A stretch of DNA of 64,000 nucleotides. It comes from Arthrobacter sp. MAHUQ-56 (GTDB lineage: Bacteria > Actinomycetota > Actinomycetes > Actinomycetales > Micrococcaceae). Under the pieces are notes generated by a model. It did no database searches and was not told the origin of the DNA. It saw nothing but the letters and a program-made list of their open reading frames with translations. Position numbers and translations under genes: made by a program. The number at the start of each line of letters is the position of its first letter. Positions within the stretch are counted from its first letter, which is position 1. This document shows, in pieces, positions 26,948 through 34,804 of this stretch. The DNA lies in assembly GCF_019710585.1 (NCBI RefSeq), contig NZ_JAIFZQ010000010.1:124001-188000 (forward strand), given 5' to 3'.

Positions 26948-27346
26948 GTGACTGACTCCGATGATTTCCTGGCCTGGGTACGGACTGCGTTGCACGACGC
27001 CGAACTGGCTCTCCACAACGGCGACGCCGGACCACGCCGTGCCATCTGGTCCCGCAACGAACCCGTCAGTGTCCTGGGCGCGTGGCGAAGTGCCTTCGGG
27101 CAAAGGGAGCTGGACGAATTGTTCGTCAGCCTTGCGCAACAGTTTTCGAAGTGCACGGCATACGAGTTTGAACTATTGGCCTACGACGTCCAGGGCGACA
27201 TGGCCTACACTGCCGGTTTGGAACATACATCGGCTTCCGTCGACGGCATGCCCCGCAGTTACGTCCTGCGTGCCACGCAGGTTTATCGCCGGGAAGACGG
27301 CCTGTGGAAGGTGGCACACCGCCACGGCGACACCGTCGCCGAGTGA
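26948..27346 (+). CDS. NTF2-fold (SnoaL/DUF4440-like) protein
   Basis: 132 residues from GTG at 26948 with an NTF2-like cone fold: N-terminal helix (FLAWVRTALHDAELALHNGD), a WxxxFG region (GAWRSAFGQRELDELF), and the C-terminal strand pair LRATQVYRREDGLWKVAHRHGDT. Such proteins are either small isomerases/hydrolases or ligand-binding domains. An ATG at 26921 is in frame but has no ribosome site. A CATACT hexamer sits 6 nt before the GTG, so leaderless initiation is plausible. The specific reaction cannot be told. Confidence 0.8.
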   Translation: MTDSDDFLAWVRTALHDAELALHNGDAGPRRAIWSRNEPVSVLGAWRSAFGQRELDELFVSLAQQFSKCTAYEFELLAYDVQGDMAYTAGLEHTSASVDGMPRSYVLRATQVYRREDGLWKVAHRHGDTVAE

Positions 27347-27374
27347 TCCCGCATCGGATAGCGCCTTGCCGGAT

Positions 27375-27566
27375 TCACCGCGCCAGCCGGTCCCGGGCCG
27401 CATGCTCGACCAGGACGGGCACGAACGCGCGCACCCTCCCCGTGTCCAGCAGTCTGTGCTCCTGTTGGACGACGTCCTCGATCTGTTCCCTGGATAGACC
27501 GGGAAACCTGGCCGCCAGCCGGTCCACCACTTCCGCCAACGCCCGCAACTCTTCACTCACGCCCAT
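27375..27566 (-). CDS. Small three-helix-bundle dimerisation domain protein
   Basis: 63 residues beginning MGVSEELRALAEVVDRLAARF, then PGLSREQIEDVVQQEHRLLD and RAFVPVLVEHAARDRL. It resembles the short actinobacterial three-helix-bundle dimerisation-domain proteins (DUF3562-like), usually encoded as free-standing genes of unknown role. The ATG at 27566 has no clear ribosome site; longer in-frame starts give unconvincing N-termini. It is convergent with the NTF2-fold gene, whose stop lies 28 bp away. Confidence 0.62.
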   Translation of the reverse strand: MGVSEELRALAEVVDRLAARFPGLSREQIEDVVQQEHRLLDTGRVRAFVPVLVEHAARDRLAR

Positions 27567-27648
27567 CGCAAAAGTGTCGGCCCATGGGCGGCTGCGGTCA
27601 AGACTTGACCCGGCGGTCGGGCAGGTGCGGAAGCGGTTATCCACGCCG

Positions 27649-27870
27649 TCAGTGAGGGTGCAGCCTTCGGGGCCGGGGGTGCCGGTTCCGCCCCTGCGTC
27701 CCAGCGGCCACCGGCCGGTACTCGATCCGCCGCGCGTCCCGTATGTCACGCCGTTCCTGCCGCCGCGCTTTCCGCTCCGGCCGGTCAATGGCGGACAAAA
27801 TCGTCAGCGTTACTGCCATCCACAGGAACGCCGTCACAAACACCAAGGCAATTGCCATCTCAGTGCCCAT
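27649..27870 (-). CDS. Small membrane protein with basic tail
   Basis: 73 residues: MGTEMAIALVFVTAFLWMAV begins a single strong membrane helix (about 5-26), then a highly basic region (RPERKARRQERRDIRDARRIEYR) continues to a basic C-terminus. TAGAAT lies 5 nt upstream of the ATG, close to a leaderless arrangement. No family recognised. Its independence from flanking frames and clean hydrophobic/basic split favour a real gene, but this is a modest call. Confidence 0.5.
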   Translation of the reverse strand: MGTEMAIALVFVTAFLWMAVTLTILSAIDRPERKARRQERRDIRDARRIEYRPVAAGTQGRNRHPRPRRLHPH

Positions 27871-27943
27871 ACCACATTCTAGGCCCTGGCGGCGCGCCGC
27901 AACCCTTGGCAGAACCACATTGAGGATGCGCTGGCCCACATTC

Positions 27944-28915
27944 CTAAAGTAGCCCCAGCCCCCTGACGGCTGCCATGACGTCCTGCACCTGGACCGCCAG
28001 CAGGGCCGGGTCCGGCTGGGCAGCGAACGTGTCACCACGCCGCAGTTCAGCCCGGGTGAGCACGACGTGGGGTCCCGGCGGCGGACCCCAAATTTCGGGT
28101 GGCGCGGGGCCAAACAGCACCACGGACGGCGTGCCGTAGGCGGATGCCAGGTGAGCGGCGCCGGTGTCAGCGGAGATCACCAAGCGGGCGGAGGCAATCG
28201 TAGCCGCAAATTGGCCCAGCCCCAGCACTCCGGCCAGTACAGCTTCCGAAGGCAGCCCCGCGAGGCGGCAGACCCCTTCAGCCCTGTCCTTCTCGGATTG
28301 GCCGCCGGTGAAGACCACCTGATGCCCTGCTTCTGCGAGCGCTGCAGCCACTGCGGCGAAGCGTTCTGCCGGCCACAGCCTGCTGCCGTAGGCCGCGCCC
28401 ACATGGAGGACTGTCGCACCGGGGATGGGACTTGGAACATGGGGTTTGTCCAAATGGACGTCCAGCGGGTCGGCCGCTATTCCGTGCCATTGCACGAGGC
28501 GGACCCACCGTTCGCGTTCATGCAGTTCCGGCCGCCAGGGCGGCCCTTCACGATGCGGGCTGCGGTGTCCAATCACCTGCCGCGCCTTAAGCGCTTCGAT
28601 CCGGCCCTGGCTCTCCGGTCCGCTGCCATGCAGGTTGACGGCAACATCCACCACGCCCGGCTCCATCGCCAACGGCTCGTCAAGGCCGTGGGTGGGCAGC
28701 AACTCGTAGCCGCCTACCAGCCCGAGCGCTTCGGACAGCCAGCCCTGCGCCGCATACCTCAGCCGGTGCCCGGGAAACGCGCGGCGGATCCCCTTCAGAG
28801 CCGGCACGGCAACCAACAGGTCTCCCAGCTTCAAGGCGCGAAGCACCAGGAGCTCGGGCTTGCCATCAGGCAGGAAACTGTCCACGGCCTCCTGTGCAGC
28901 TCCCCCGCCGTTCAT
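27944..28915 (-). CDS. Glycosyltransferase family 9 (heptosyltransferase-like)
   Basis: 323-residue GT-B glycosyltransferase of family 9, which in Gram-negatives transfers heptose to lipid A core and in actinobacteria probably glycosylates a cell-wall or secondary glycan. N-terminal LLVLRALKLGDLLVAVPAL is the acceptor-binding half; C-terminal VLHVGAAYGSRLWPAERFA, RLVISADTGAAHLASAYGTPSVVLFGP is the nucleotide-sugar half. The Asp-Thr-Gly and HLA signature is intact. Its start overlaps the stop of the upstream family-9 gene by 4 bp (ATGA), so the two are translationally coupled. Confidence 0.9.
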   Translation of the reverse strand: MNGGGAAQEAVDSFLPDGKPELLVLRALKLGDLLVAVPALKGIRRAFPGHRLRYAAQGWLSEALGLVGGYELLPTHGLDEPLAMEPGVVDVAVNLHGSGPESQGRIEALKARQVIGHRSPHREGPPWRPELHERERWVRLVQWHGIAADPLDVHLDKPHVPSPIPGATVLHVGAAYGSRLWPAERFAAVAAALAEAGHQVVFTGGQSEKDRAEGVCRLAGLPSEAVLAGVLGLGQFAATIASARLVISADTGAAHLASAYGTPSVVLFGPAPPEIWGPPPGPHVVLTRAELRRGDTFAAQPDPALLAVQVQDVMAAVRGLGLL

Positions 28916-30051
28916 GCCTTCCCCTTTGCGGCCCCGGTGGCCGTCAGGCTGCGCACATCCTCATATACATCCTGCACTCCAATGGTGCCCACGATCGATT
29001 CGTCGTGGGAGCAGCGCGGAGCTGTCCAGCCGACCTGGGTCACGTCGATGCCGCACGTAGGGCAGGCCGTCACCCAGGAAGCGTGGACGCGGTGCAGGCT
29101 CCTGCCGAGCGCGCCGGCATTGATGACGTTACCCACCCAGAAGATTCCGACCGTGGGGACACCCAGGGCCTGGGCCAGGTGCCGGGGACCGCTGTCATTG
29201 GCCACGACGGCGTCGGCCCTGGCAAGTAACGCCACAAGGCCTGCCATGTCGAGGGCACCGGCGACCGAGGACACCGCGGACGAGGATGCAAGTCCGCTGA
29301 TCCGTTCGGCCAGCTCCTGTTCACTGCCGTCGCCGACGATCACCACCCGGGAACCGTCCGCAGCGCAGGCAGCCGCGAGTTCGGCGAACTTTTCTGCCGG
29401 CCACCGGCGCCGTGGGTCGGTAGCCCCTGGATGAAGCACCACCAGTGGCCGCCCGTCGTCGTCTCCCCTGTCCTGCAAGGCTCCCCCGCCGGCGGGGGCC
29501 AGCCGCGCCTCCAGGTCAACGGGGAAGGCGCCCGCGAAGCCGGCAACCTCCAGCGCCCTCAAGGGCTCGTGCTGGTAATAGAGGTACGGGATTGTCCGTT
29601 CCAGGCTTGCGGCGTCAGCAGTCCGGGTGCCCACCGTATGGCGTGCGCCCAACCGCGACAGGAACGGGTTTGAGTAGCGGCCGCCGCCGTGCAGCTGGAC
29701 GGCGAGGTCGAAGTTGCGTCCGCGCATGTCGGCAAAGAACTCCTCCAGCGCCTCCGCGTCCTCCTCCCCCGGCCGCACACCCTCGGCGAACGGCAGCACC
29801 CGCACCTCATCCACCGGGCTCGTGACGGCGTCCAGCAGTGCCTGGTGGATGGGAGTGCCCAGAAGGGTGAGCTCCGCCCCGGGATAGGCAGCCTTAAGCG
29901 CCGCCATGGCCGGAATGGCGAAGATAAGGTCACCCAGCCCACCGCCGCGGAGGACGGCAATCCTGGCGACGTCCGGAAATTTCTCCAGCACCGGACCAAC
30001 GCCCATGCCAATTTGTGCGGCCCCACCGAACTCCGCCGTGAGTTGCTCCAT
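28912..30051 (-). CDS. Glycosyltransferase family 9 with C-terminal cysteine cluster
   Basis: 379-residue GT-B enzyme like its downstream partner, with IAVLRGGGLGDLIFAIPAM, VVLHPGATDPRRRWPAEKFA and ADAVVANDSGPRHLAQALG. It differs in a C-terminal insertion carrying CPTCG and RCSHDES, a CxxC...CxH pattern near residues 325-350 that could bind zinc or form disulfides. It is the first gene of a two-gene operon. The region upstream contains three copies of a CCTGTTGG motif. The sugar donor and acceptor are unknown. Confidence 0.9.
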   Translation of the reverse strand: MEQLTAEFGGAAQIGMGVGPVLEKFPDVARIAVLRGGGLGDLIFAIPAMAALKAAYPGAELTLLGTPIHQALLDAVTSPVDEVRVLPFAEGVRPGEEDAEALEEFFADMRGRNFDLAVQLHGGGRYSNPFLSRLGARHTVGTRTADAASLERTIPYLYYQHEPLRALEVAGFAGAFPVDLEARLAPAGGGALQDRGDDDGRPLVVLHPGATDPRRRWPAEKFAELAAACAADGSRVVIVGDGSEQELAERISGLASSSAVSSVAGALDMAGLVALLARADAVVANDSGPRHLAQALGVPTVGIFWVGNVINAGALGRSLHRVHASWVTACPTCGIDVTQVGWTAPRCSHDESIVGTIGVQDVYEDVRSLTATGAAKGKA

Positions 30052-30128
30052 GTAAGGACCCTTCCCTAGTCGCTGGGAACGGCCTGCGCCGCCCCTTCGT
30101 TGCCCATGCAGCCGGAACGCGGTCTCAA

Positions 30129-30190
30129 ACCTGTTGGCTGCTTGCTGATCCTTTACCCAACAGGTGGCGGATCTACGCCCCCTGTTGGGG
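30129..30190. repeat. Palindromic CCTGTTGG motif cluster, operator-like
   Basis: Perfect 9-bp inverted repeat ACCTGTTGG (30129-30137) / CCAACAGGT (30157-30165), plus a third, self-palindromic copy CCCCCTGTTGGGG (30178-30190). Centres are about 25 bp apart. They lie in the 204-bp divergent region between the GT9 operon and the DUF4193 gene, so they could be regulator sites controlling either or both. The third copy overlaps the probable -35 of DUF4193. Confidence 0.65.
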
Positions 30191-30255
30191 AATAGGGGGT
30201 TGATGCTGTACGTTTCATACCCGAAAGCGAACCAAAGAAAAGAGAAGCACCTAAA

Positions 30256-30558
30256 GTGGCAACCGATTACGATGAACTGCGCTCCGACGTCAAGGAATCG
30301 CAGGACAACTCCCTCGAGCAGCTCCAGTCAGCCAATGCTCCCGACGCACGCAGCGTTGTGCTGGAGCTTGACGAAGCTGACGGACTGGACAGCGCCGGGG
30401 TCCCTGGCGGTGAGTTTGTCGCGGAGGAACTCGTGGTCCAGGTCATTCCACAGGCCGAGGACGAGTTCACCTGCTACTCCTGCTTCCTGGTGCGGCACCG
30501 GTCACAGATCGCCCGCCAGAAGGACGGCCACAGCTACTGCACCGAGTGCGAAGGCTAA
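30256..30558 (+). CDS. DUF4193 family zinc-ribbon-like protein
   Basis: 100 residues starting GTG (ATDYDELRSDVKESQDNSLE). The acidic N-terminal half is followed by CYSCFLVRHRSQIARQKDG and YCTECEG, giving CxxC and CxxC pairs typical of DUF4193 and likely to bind zinc. It is highly conserved in actinobacteria with unknown function. The leader has AGAGAAG as weak ribosome site. Candidate promoter elements are TTGGGG (30185) and TACGTT (30209), overlapping the CCTGTTGG motif. Confidence 0.92.
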   Translation: MATDYDELRSDVKESQDNSLEQLQSANAPDARSVVLELDEADGLDSAGVPGGEFVAEELVVQVIPQAEDEFTCYSCFLVRHRSQIARQKDGHSYCTECEG

Positions 30559-30683
30559 GCGACACACTTCCGCAACGTCATCCGTAGGCACGCCCTGGCG
30601 TGCCTTTCGGCTTTAAGCCCCCCGGCCAGTACCGCTGGCGTGGGCAGGAATATACGACGACGTCCGGCCGCCAGGAGGCAGCA

Positions 30684-31424
30684 TTGACCAGCCCCGGCAG
30701 ATTCTGGGACACCTTTACGAACGCCTTCCTGCAGGCACCCGTCCCGGACATCACCTGGACGGAGATGCTGCTGACTCTTGCGGCAGCGATCACACTGTCC
30801 ATCCCCCGGCGTTCATGGCGCTACTTCGGCCTCCTGGCCACCGCTACCCATGAGCTGGGGCACGCCTTCGCCGCCGTAACCACCGGCCAGAGGCTGTCGG
30901 GCATCCGGCTTCGCCTTGACCACTCCGGGACCACCACCACCCGCAGCCGGAGCCGGCTGGCGACGGCCTGGTCCTGCTTCTGGGGGTATCCGGTCCCCGC
31001 GATCGTTGGCGCGGCCTTCGTCTGGGCGGGCGTCAGTGGATGGGGTCCGGCCGCCCTGGCGGCCAGCGCCCTGACGCTGGCTGTGTCCCTGCTGTTCCTG
31101 CGCAATGCCGCCGGTTTCCTGATCACAGGTGCCGCCATTGCCGGTATTGCGGCCCTCATCGTCCTGGTGCCTGCTGCTTTCACGGGCCATGTGGTGGTCT
31201 GCCTCGGCCTTGCGCTGCTCGTCGCCGCCGTCCGGGACCTCCTGAAGCTGGCGAACGTGCACGTGCGTCGCCGTGAGCGCCTGGGAAGTTCCGACGCCTA
31301 CCTGCTGTACCGTGCCACGGCCGTTCCGTCCGCACTGTGGATCGCTTTGTTCGCCGTCCTGGTGGCCGGAGCGTGGTTCGCGGCGTGGCAGCCGGTCTCA
31401 ACCATCCTGCTCAAAGGCGCATAG
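30684..31424 (+). CDS. M50-like membrane metalloprotease (HELGH motif)
   Basis: 246-residue membrane protein from a TTG start at 30684, preceded by the strong ribosome site AGGAGG with 5-nt spacing; the 28 residues upstream in the longer frame lack support. It has about six hydrophobic segments and a HELGH zinc motif in ATATHELGHAFAAVTTGQ. The motif arrangement fits peptidase M50B-like proteins. I do not see a clear LDG third-ligand motif, so activity is uncertain. Its stop codon TAG doubles as the first bases of the -10 hexamer of the next gene. Confidence 0.82.
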   Translation: MTSPGRFWDTFTNAFLQAPVPDITWTEMLLTLAAAITLSIPRRSWRYFGLLATATHELGHAFAAVTTGQRLSGIRLRLDHSGTTTTRSRSRLATAWSCFWGYPVPAIVGAAFVWAGVSGWGPAALAASALTLAVSLLFLRNAAGFLITGAAIAGIAALIVLVPAAFTGHVVVCLGLALLVAAVRDLLKLANVHVRRRERLGSSDAYLLYRATAVPSALWIALFAVLVAGAWFAAWQPVSTILLKGA

Positions 31425-31427
31425 TCT
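31422..31427 (+). promoter_or_regulatory. -10 hexamer of leaderless GST gene, overlapping the upstream stop codon
   Basis: TAGTCT, 6 nt before the ATG at 31434. The first three bases are the stop codon of the M50-like gene. Confidence 0.5.
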
Positions 31428-31433
31428 GGTGCC

Positions 31434-32516
31434 ATGAGCCAGGAAACAGACAGCACCCATACCGCAGCCCCTGCCCAGCACAGCACCCGCGGAGCCTACG
31501 TGACCGGCGGCGCGGAGTTCACCCGCGACACCAACTACATCGAGGACCGCATCACGAGGGATGGCGCTCCCGGCAACAACGGCGAACCCGGCTGGCCAGT
31601 GGAATCCGGCCGTTACCGGCTGATCGCGGCCAGGGCATGCCCATGGGCGAACAGGACGGTCATTGTCCGCAGGCTGCTGGGGCTGGAGGATGCCATTTCC
31701 CTTGGACAGCCCGGACCCACCCATGACGCCCGCTCCTGGACCTTCGACCTCGACCCCGGAGGGGTGGATCCGGTCCTGGGGATCGAACGCCTGCAGGAGG
31801 CGTACTTCAAGAGGTTCCCCGGCTACCCCCGCGGGATCACGGTTCCGGCCATCGTCGAGGTTTCCACCGGCGAAGTGGTGACCAACAACTTTCCCCAGAT
31901 CACGCTGGACTTTTCGACCGAATGGACCGAGTTTCACCGGCCGGGCGCACCGGAGCTCTACCCGGCCCACCTCCGCGGGGAAATTGACCAGGTCAACAAG
32001 CGCATCTTCACCGAGGTCAACAACGGTGTCTACCGCTGTGGCTTCGCCGGGTCCCAGGAGGCGTACGACTCGGCGTACGACAGGCTGTGGACTGCATTGG
32101 ACTGGCTTGAGGACCGCCTCTCCCGCCAGCGCTACCTCGTGGGAGACACCATCACCGAGGCCGACGTCCGGTTGTTCACCACGCTTGCCAGGTTCGATCC
32201 GGTCTATCACGGACACTTCAAGTGCAACCGGCAGAAGCTCAGCGAGATGCCGAACCTGTGGGGCTATGCCCGGGACCTGTTCCAGACGCCGGGTTTCGGG
32301 GACACCATCGACTTCGTGCAGATCAAGCAGCACTACTACATCGTGCACGAGGACATCAATCCCACCGGGATCGTTCCCGCCGGTCCTGACCTGGCCGGGT
32401 GGCTAGAGGACCATGGCCGGGAGTCCCTTGGCGGCCGGCCGTTCGGCAACGGAACACCGCCGGGTCCGGTCAAGGCCGGAGAGGAAGTCGCAGCCGGGCA
32501 CGGAGCGGCGCACTAG
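31434..32516 (+). CDS. Xi-class GST / S-glutathionyl-hydroquinone-reductase-like protein
   Basis: 360-residue thioredoxin-fold enzyme of the xi-class (GS-hydroquinone reductase) family. It has the ECM4/YqjG hallmark ARACPWANRTVIVRRLLGLE with catalytic Cys69 in CPWA, then FDLDPGGVDPVLG, TVPAIVEVSTGEVVTNNF, and a C-terminal helical domain with YRCGFAGSQEAYDSAYDRL and EADVRLFTTLARFDPVYHGHFKC. Family enzymes remove glutathione from hydroquinones by Cys-S-SG chemistry. Because the window encodes mycothiol ligase, the natural thiol may be mycothiol. It follows the M50-like gene by 9 bp but has its own -10. Confidence 0.9.
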   Translation: MSQETDSTHTAAPAQHSTRGAYVTGGAEFTRDTNYIEDRITRDGAPGNNGEPGWPVESGRYRLIAARACPWANRTVIVRRLLGLEDAISLGQPGPTHDARSWTFDLDPGGVDPVLGIERLQEAYFKRFPGYPRGITVPAIVEVSTGEVVTNNFPQITLDFSTEWTEFHRPGAPELYPAHLRGEIDQVNKRIFTEVNNGVYRCGFAGSQEAYDSAYDRLWTALDWLEDRLSRQRYLVGDTITEADVRLFTTLARFDPVYHGHFKCNRQKLSEMPNLWGYARDLFQTPGFGDTIDFVQIKQHYYIVHEDINPTGIVPAGPDLAGWLEDHGRESLGGRPFGNGTPPGPVKAGEEVAAGHGAAH

Positions 32517-32535
32517 AAGGAAAACGCTTTCCGTC

Positions 32536-32541
32536 TAGACT
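32536..32541 (+). promoter_or_regulatory. -10 hexamer of serine-hydrolase gene
   Basis: TAGACT followed by GGGAGG and the ATG at 32548. The GGGAGG lies directly against the start, so it is either coincidence or part of a very short leader. Confidence 0.42.
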
Positions 32542-32547
32542 GGGAGG

Positions 32548-33657
32548 ATGCAGACTCCCCTCGGCTTTGTTGCGCCCGGCTATGAGAACGTGCTCGCATT
32601 GTTCCAGTCATTCCTTGCTTCCGACGCCGGGTACAGCGCCCAACTGTCCGCGTACCACAACGGCGAACAGGTGCTCAGCCTGACCGGCGGTCCGGACATG
32701 GCGCCCGGCACCATTACCGGCGCCTACTCCTGCTCCAAGGGTGTTGGCGCGATGGTCATCGCTTTGCTTGTCCAGGACGGACTCCTGGACCTGGACAAGC
32801 AGGTTGCGTACTACTGGCCGGAGTTCGCCGTCCACGGAAAGGACAGGCTGCTGGTCCGTGAGGCTCTGTCGCACCAGGCCGGCCTGATGGGCCCCGACGG
32901 CGGCTTCGCGCTCGACGAGTTCACCACGCCCCGGGCGGCGGCCCGGCTTGCCGCTGCCGCACCTTCCTGGGAACCCGGCCGGCAGTTCGGATACCACGCG
33001 CTGACCATCGGCATCCTCATGGAGGAACTTTGCCGCCGCACTGCAGGCGAGGAACTGCAGGACCTCTATGACCGGCGAATCCGCCGGCCTGAGGGCGTGG
33101 ACTTCTTCCTCGGCCTGCCCGGGGACGAGGAACCGCGGTTCCTGGAGGTCCTGTACCAGGAAGACCCTGAGCAGGCGTGGGTGGATCCGCTGAGCCTCGA
33201 GGGTGTCAACAGCAACGCACCCGTCAGCACCATCATGGAGCTACCCAATATCCGGGCAGTCCGGGCTGCCGGCATGTCAGCCGCGGGCGGCGTGGGTTCG
33301 GCAGAGGGGCTCGCCCGGCTTTATGCTGCTGCGGTCACAGGCGTTGACGGTCGGCCGGCATTCCTGTCGGCCTCGACCATCCAGGCGATGTCGCGCGAGC
33401 AGGTGTGGGGCCTGGACCGGTCCTCAGGACTGGACAACGCGTTCGCCGTGGTGTTCATGAAACCCCATCCGTCGCGGAACTTCGGCAGCCGGAGGGCGTT
33501 CGGCCACGAGGGAGCCAATGCGGCCCTCGGATTCGCCGACCCCGCTTACGGGATTGGTTTCGGTTACATACCACGCAGGGCTGAAGAGGGCCGCACGCCA
33601 GGCAGGGCACACCGGCTGGCCGCCGAGGTGCGGCGCGCGGCCGCCGCCTTGTCCTAA
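32548..33657 (+). CDS. Serine hydrolase of the class-C beta-lactamase/esterase family
   Basis: 369-residue cytosolic protein of the beta-lactamase-related family (esterase EstB-like). SxxK nucleophile motif is S61-C-S-K64 in AYSCSKGVGAMV. GYHALTIGILMEEL provides the YxN-like tyrosine. EGANAALGFADPAYGIGFGY near the C-terminus carries the HxG region (GHEGANAALG). No signal peptide, so an intracellular esterase or amidase rather than a secreted beta-lactamase. Stands alone with its own leaderless-type promoter. Confidence 0.9.
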   Translation: MQTPLGFVAPGYENVLALFQSFLASDAGYSAQLSAYHNGEQVLSLTGGPDMAPGTITGAYSCSKGVGAMVIALLVQDGLLDLDKQVAYYWPEFAVHGKDRLLVREALSHQAGLMGPDGGFALDEFTTPRAAARLAAAAPSWEPGRQFGYHALTIGILMEELCRRTAGEELQDLYDRRIRRPEGVDFFLGLPGDEEPRFLEVLYQEDPEQAWVDPLSLEGVNSNAPVSTIMELPNIRAVRAAGMSAAGGVGSAEGLARLYAAAVTGVDGRPAFLSASTIQAMSREQVWGLDRSSGLDNAFAVVFMKPHPSRNFGSRRAFGHEGANAALGFADPAYGIGFGYIPRRAEEGRTPGRAHRLAAEVRRAAAALS

Positions 33658-33672
33658 GGCGCCGTTGCCGCC

Positions 33673-33678
33673 TACTGT
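33673..33678 (+). promoter_or_regulatory. -10 hexamer of leaderless FUSC gene
   Basis: TACTGT followed by 7 nt and the ATG at 33686. It is immediately after the serine-hydrolase stop. Confidence 0.48.
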
Positions 33679-33685
33679 AAACCGG

Positions 33686-34804
33686 ATGGGTAATACTCAA
33701 GCACGACCGGACGTACGGTGGGCTCGGGGGACCCAATTTCTCAAACAGGCAGTGGAAGGACTTTCAGCGGCCTTTGCGGCCCAACGGCTGCAGCTGGCAG
33801 GAAAAGCGGCTTTGGCCGCAGGGCTCGCGTTCATGATCGCACCGCTCATGCCGGGCGCGGCCTCGCATTACGCCTACTATGCGCCGCTGGGCGCACTCGT
33901 GGCTATGTACCACAATGTTGCCGGCTCTGTCCGCCAGGGCCTGCAGACCCTTGCCGGATTGGCGCTGGGTATTGGACTCGCCTTCATCCTGGTCAGCATC
34001 GCCGACCCCTCACCGCTGACGGTGGCCATCTTCATGGGCATTGGTGTGCTGCTGGGCGGGCTCCCGCGCATAGGCTCAGGCAGCGACTGGATTCCGACGG
34101 CGGCCCTGCTGGTGCTGCTGGTTGGCGGCAAGAACCCGGACGACTTTTCCTTCGGATACCTGGTGCAGATGGGGGCCGGCGTGGCTGTGGGCGTGGCGGT
34201 CAACTTCCTGATTTTCCCCCCGTTGCATCTGAGCGCCGCGGCTTCGAGCCTGGCCGAACTGCGCCTGGCCCTGGGGAAACAACTGACCGACATGGGCGCC
34301 GCGCTCAAGGAAAACTGGCCTCCGGAGCACGAGGAATGGTCCCGCCGCTCTGATGAGCTGGCAGAGGCCGCCAGGTCCGTGCGGCACCTTGTCAAGGAGG
34401 CGGACGCCAGCCGCCGCGCCAATCCCCGGAGAAAGCTGCACCCCCGGGACGTGGACCAGGACTACCGCCACCTGCGGGAGCTGGAGCGGGTGACGTTCCA
34501 CATCCAGGACATGACCGACGTGCTCTCCGACGTGATCTGGAAGGACGACGTCCCCTACGCCATCCCGCTGGAGGACAGCGAACCGCTGGCCGACGCCATC
34601 TCAGCCACCGGAGTACTGCTGTCCTCCTACAACGACACCGATGTGGACGTTCCGAGGGACAGCTTCGACGCCGCAAAGGCGGCGGTGGAGGCCTGCATGG
34701 CCGCCACCGCCGACCGGGACGCCGGCCAGGGAACGGTCCCTGCTTCCGAGTCGATACTCCTCAGCCTGCACCGGATCCTGCGGGCCGTCCAACCGGCCAC
34801 CTAG
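33686..34804 (+). CDS. FUSC family membrane protein
   Basis: 372-residue membrane protein of the fusaric-acid-resistance/aromatic-acid-exporter group (FUSC or ArAE). Residues 40-190 carry paired membrane helices (LAAGLAFMIAPLMPG, ALVAMYHNVAGS, LGIGLAFILVSI, VGVAVNFLIFPP), followed by a soluble helical domain (about 200-370) with LSAAASSLAELRLALGKQL and LRELERVTFHIQDMTDVL. It probably exports small aromatic compounds or modulates cell envelope stress. The start at 33686 follows from the -10 spacing; longer in-frame reading runs into the previous gene. Its stop shares CTAG with the convergent MaoC gene. Confidence 0.85.
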   Translation: MGNTQARPDVRWARGTQFLKQAVEGLSAAFAAQRLQLAGKAALAAGLAFMIAPLMPGAASHYAYYAPLGALVAMYHNVAGSVRQGLQTLAGLALGIGLAFILVSIADPSPLTVAIFMGIGVLLGGLPRIGSGSDWIPTAALLVLLVGGKNPDDFSFGYLVQMGAGVAVGVAVNFLIFPPLHLSAAASSLAELRLALGKQLTDMGAALKENWPPEHEEWSRRSDELAEAARSVRHLVKEADASRRANPRRKLHPRDVDQDYRHLRELERVTFHIQDMTDVLSDVIWKDDVPYAIPLEDSEPLADAISATGVLLSSYNDTDVDVPRDSFDAAKAAVEACMAATADRDAGQGTVPASESILLSLHRILRAVQPAT

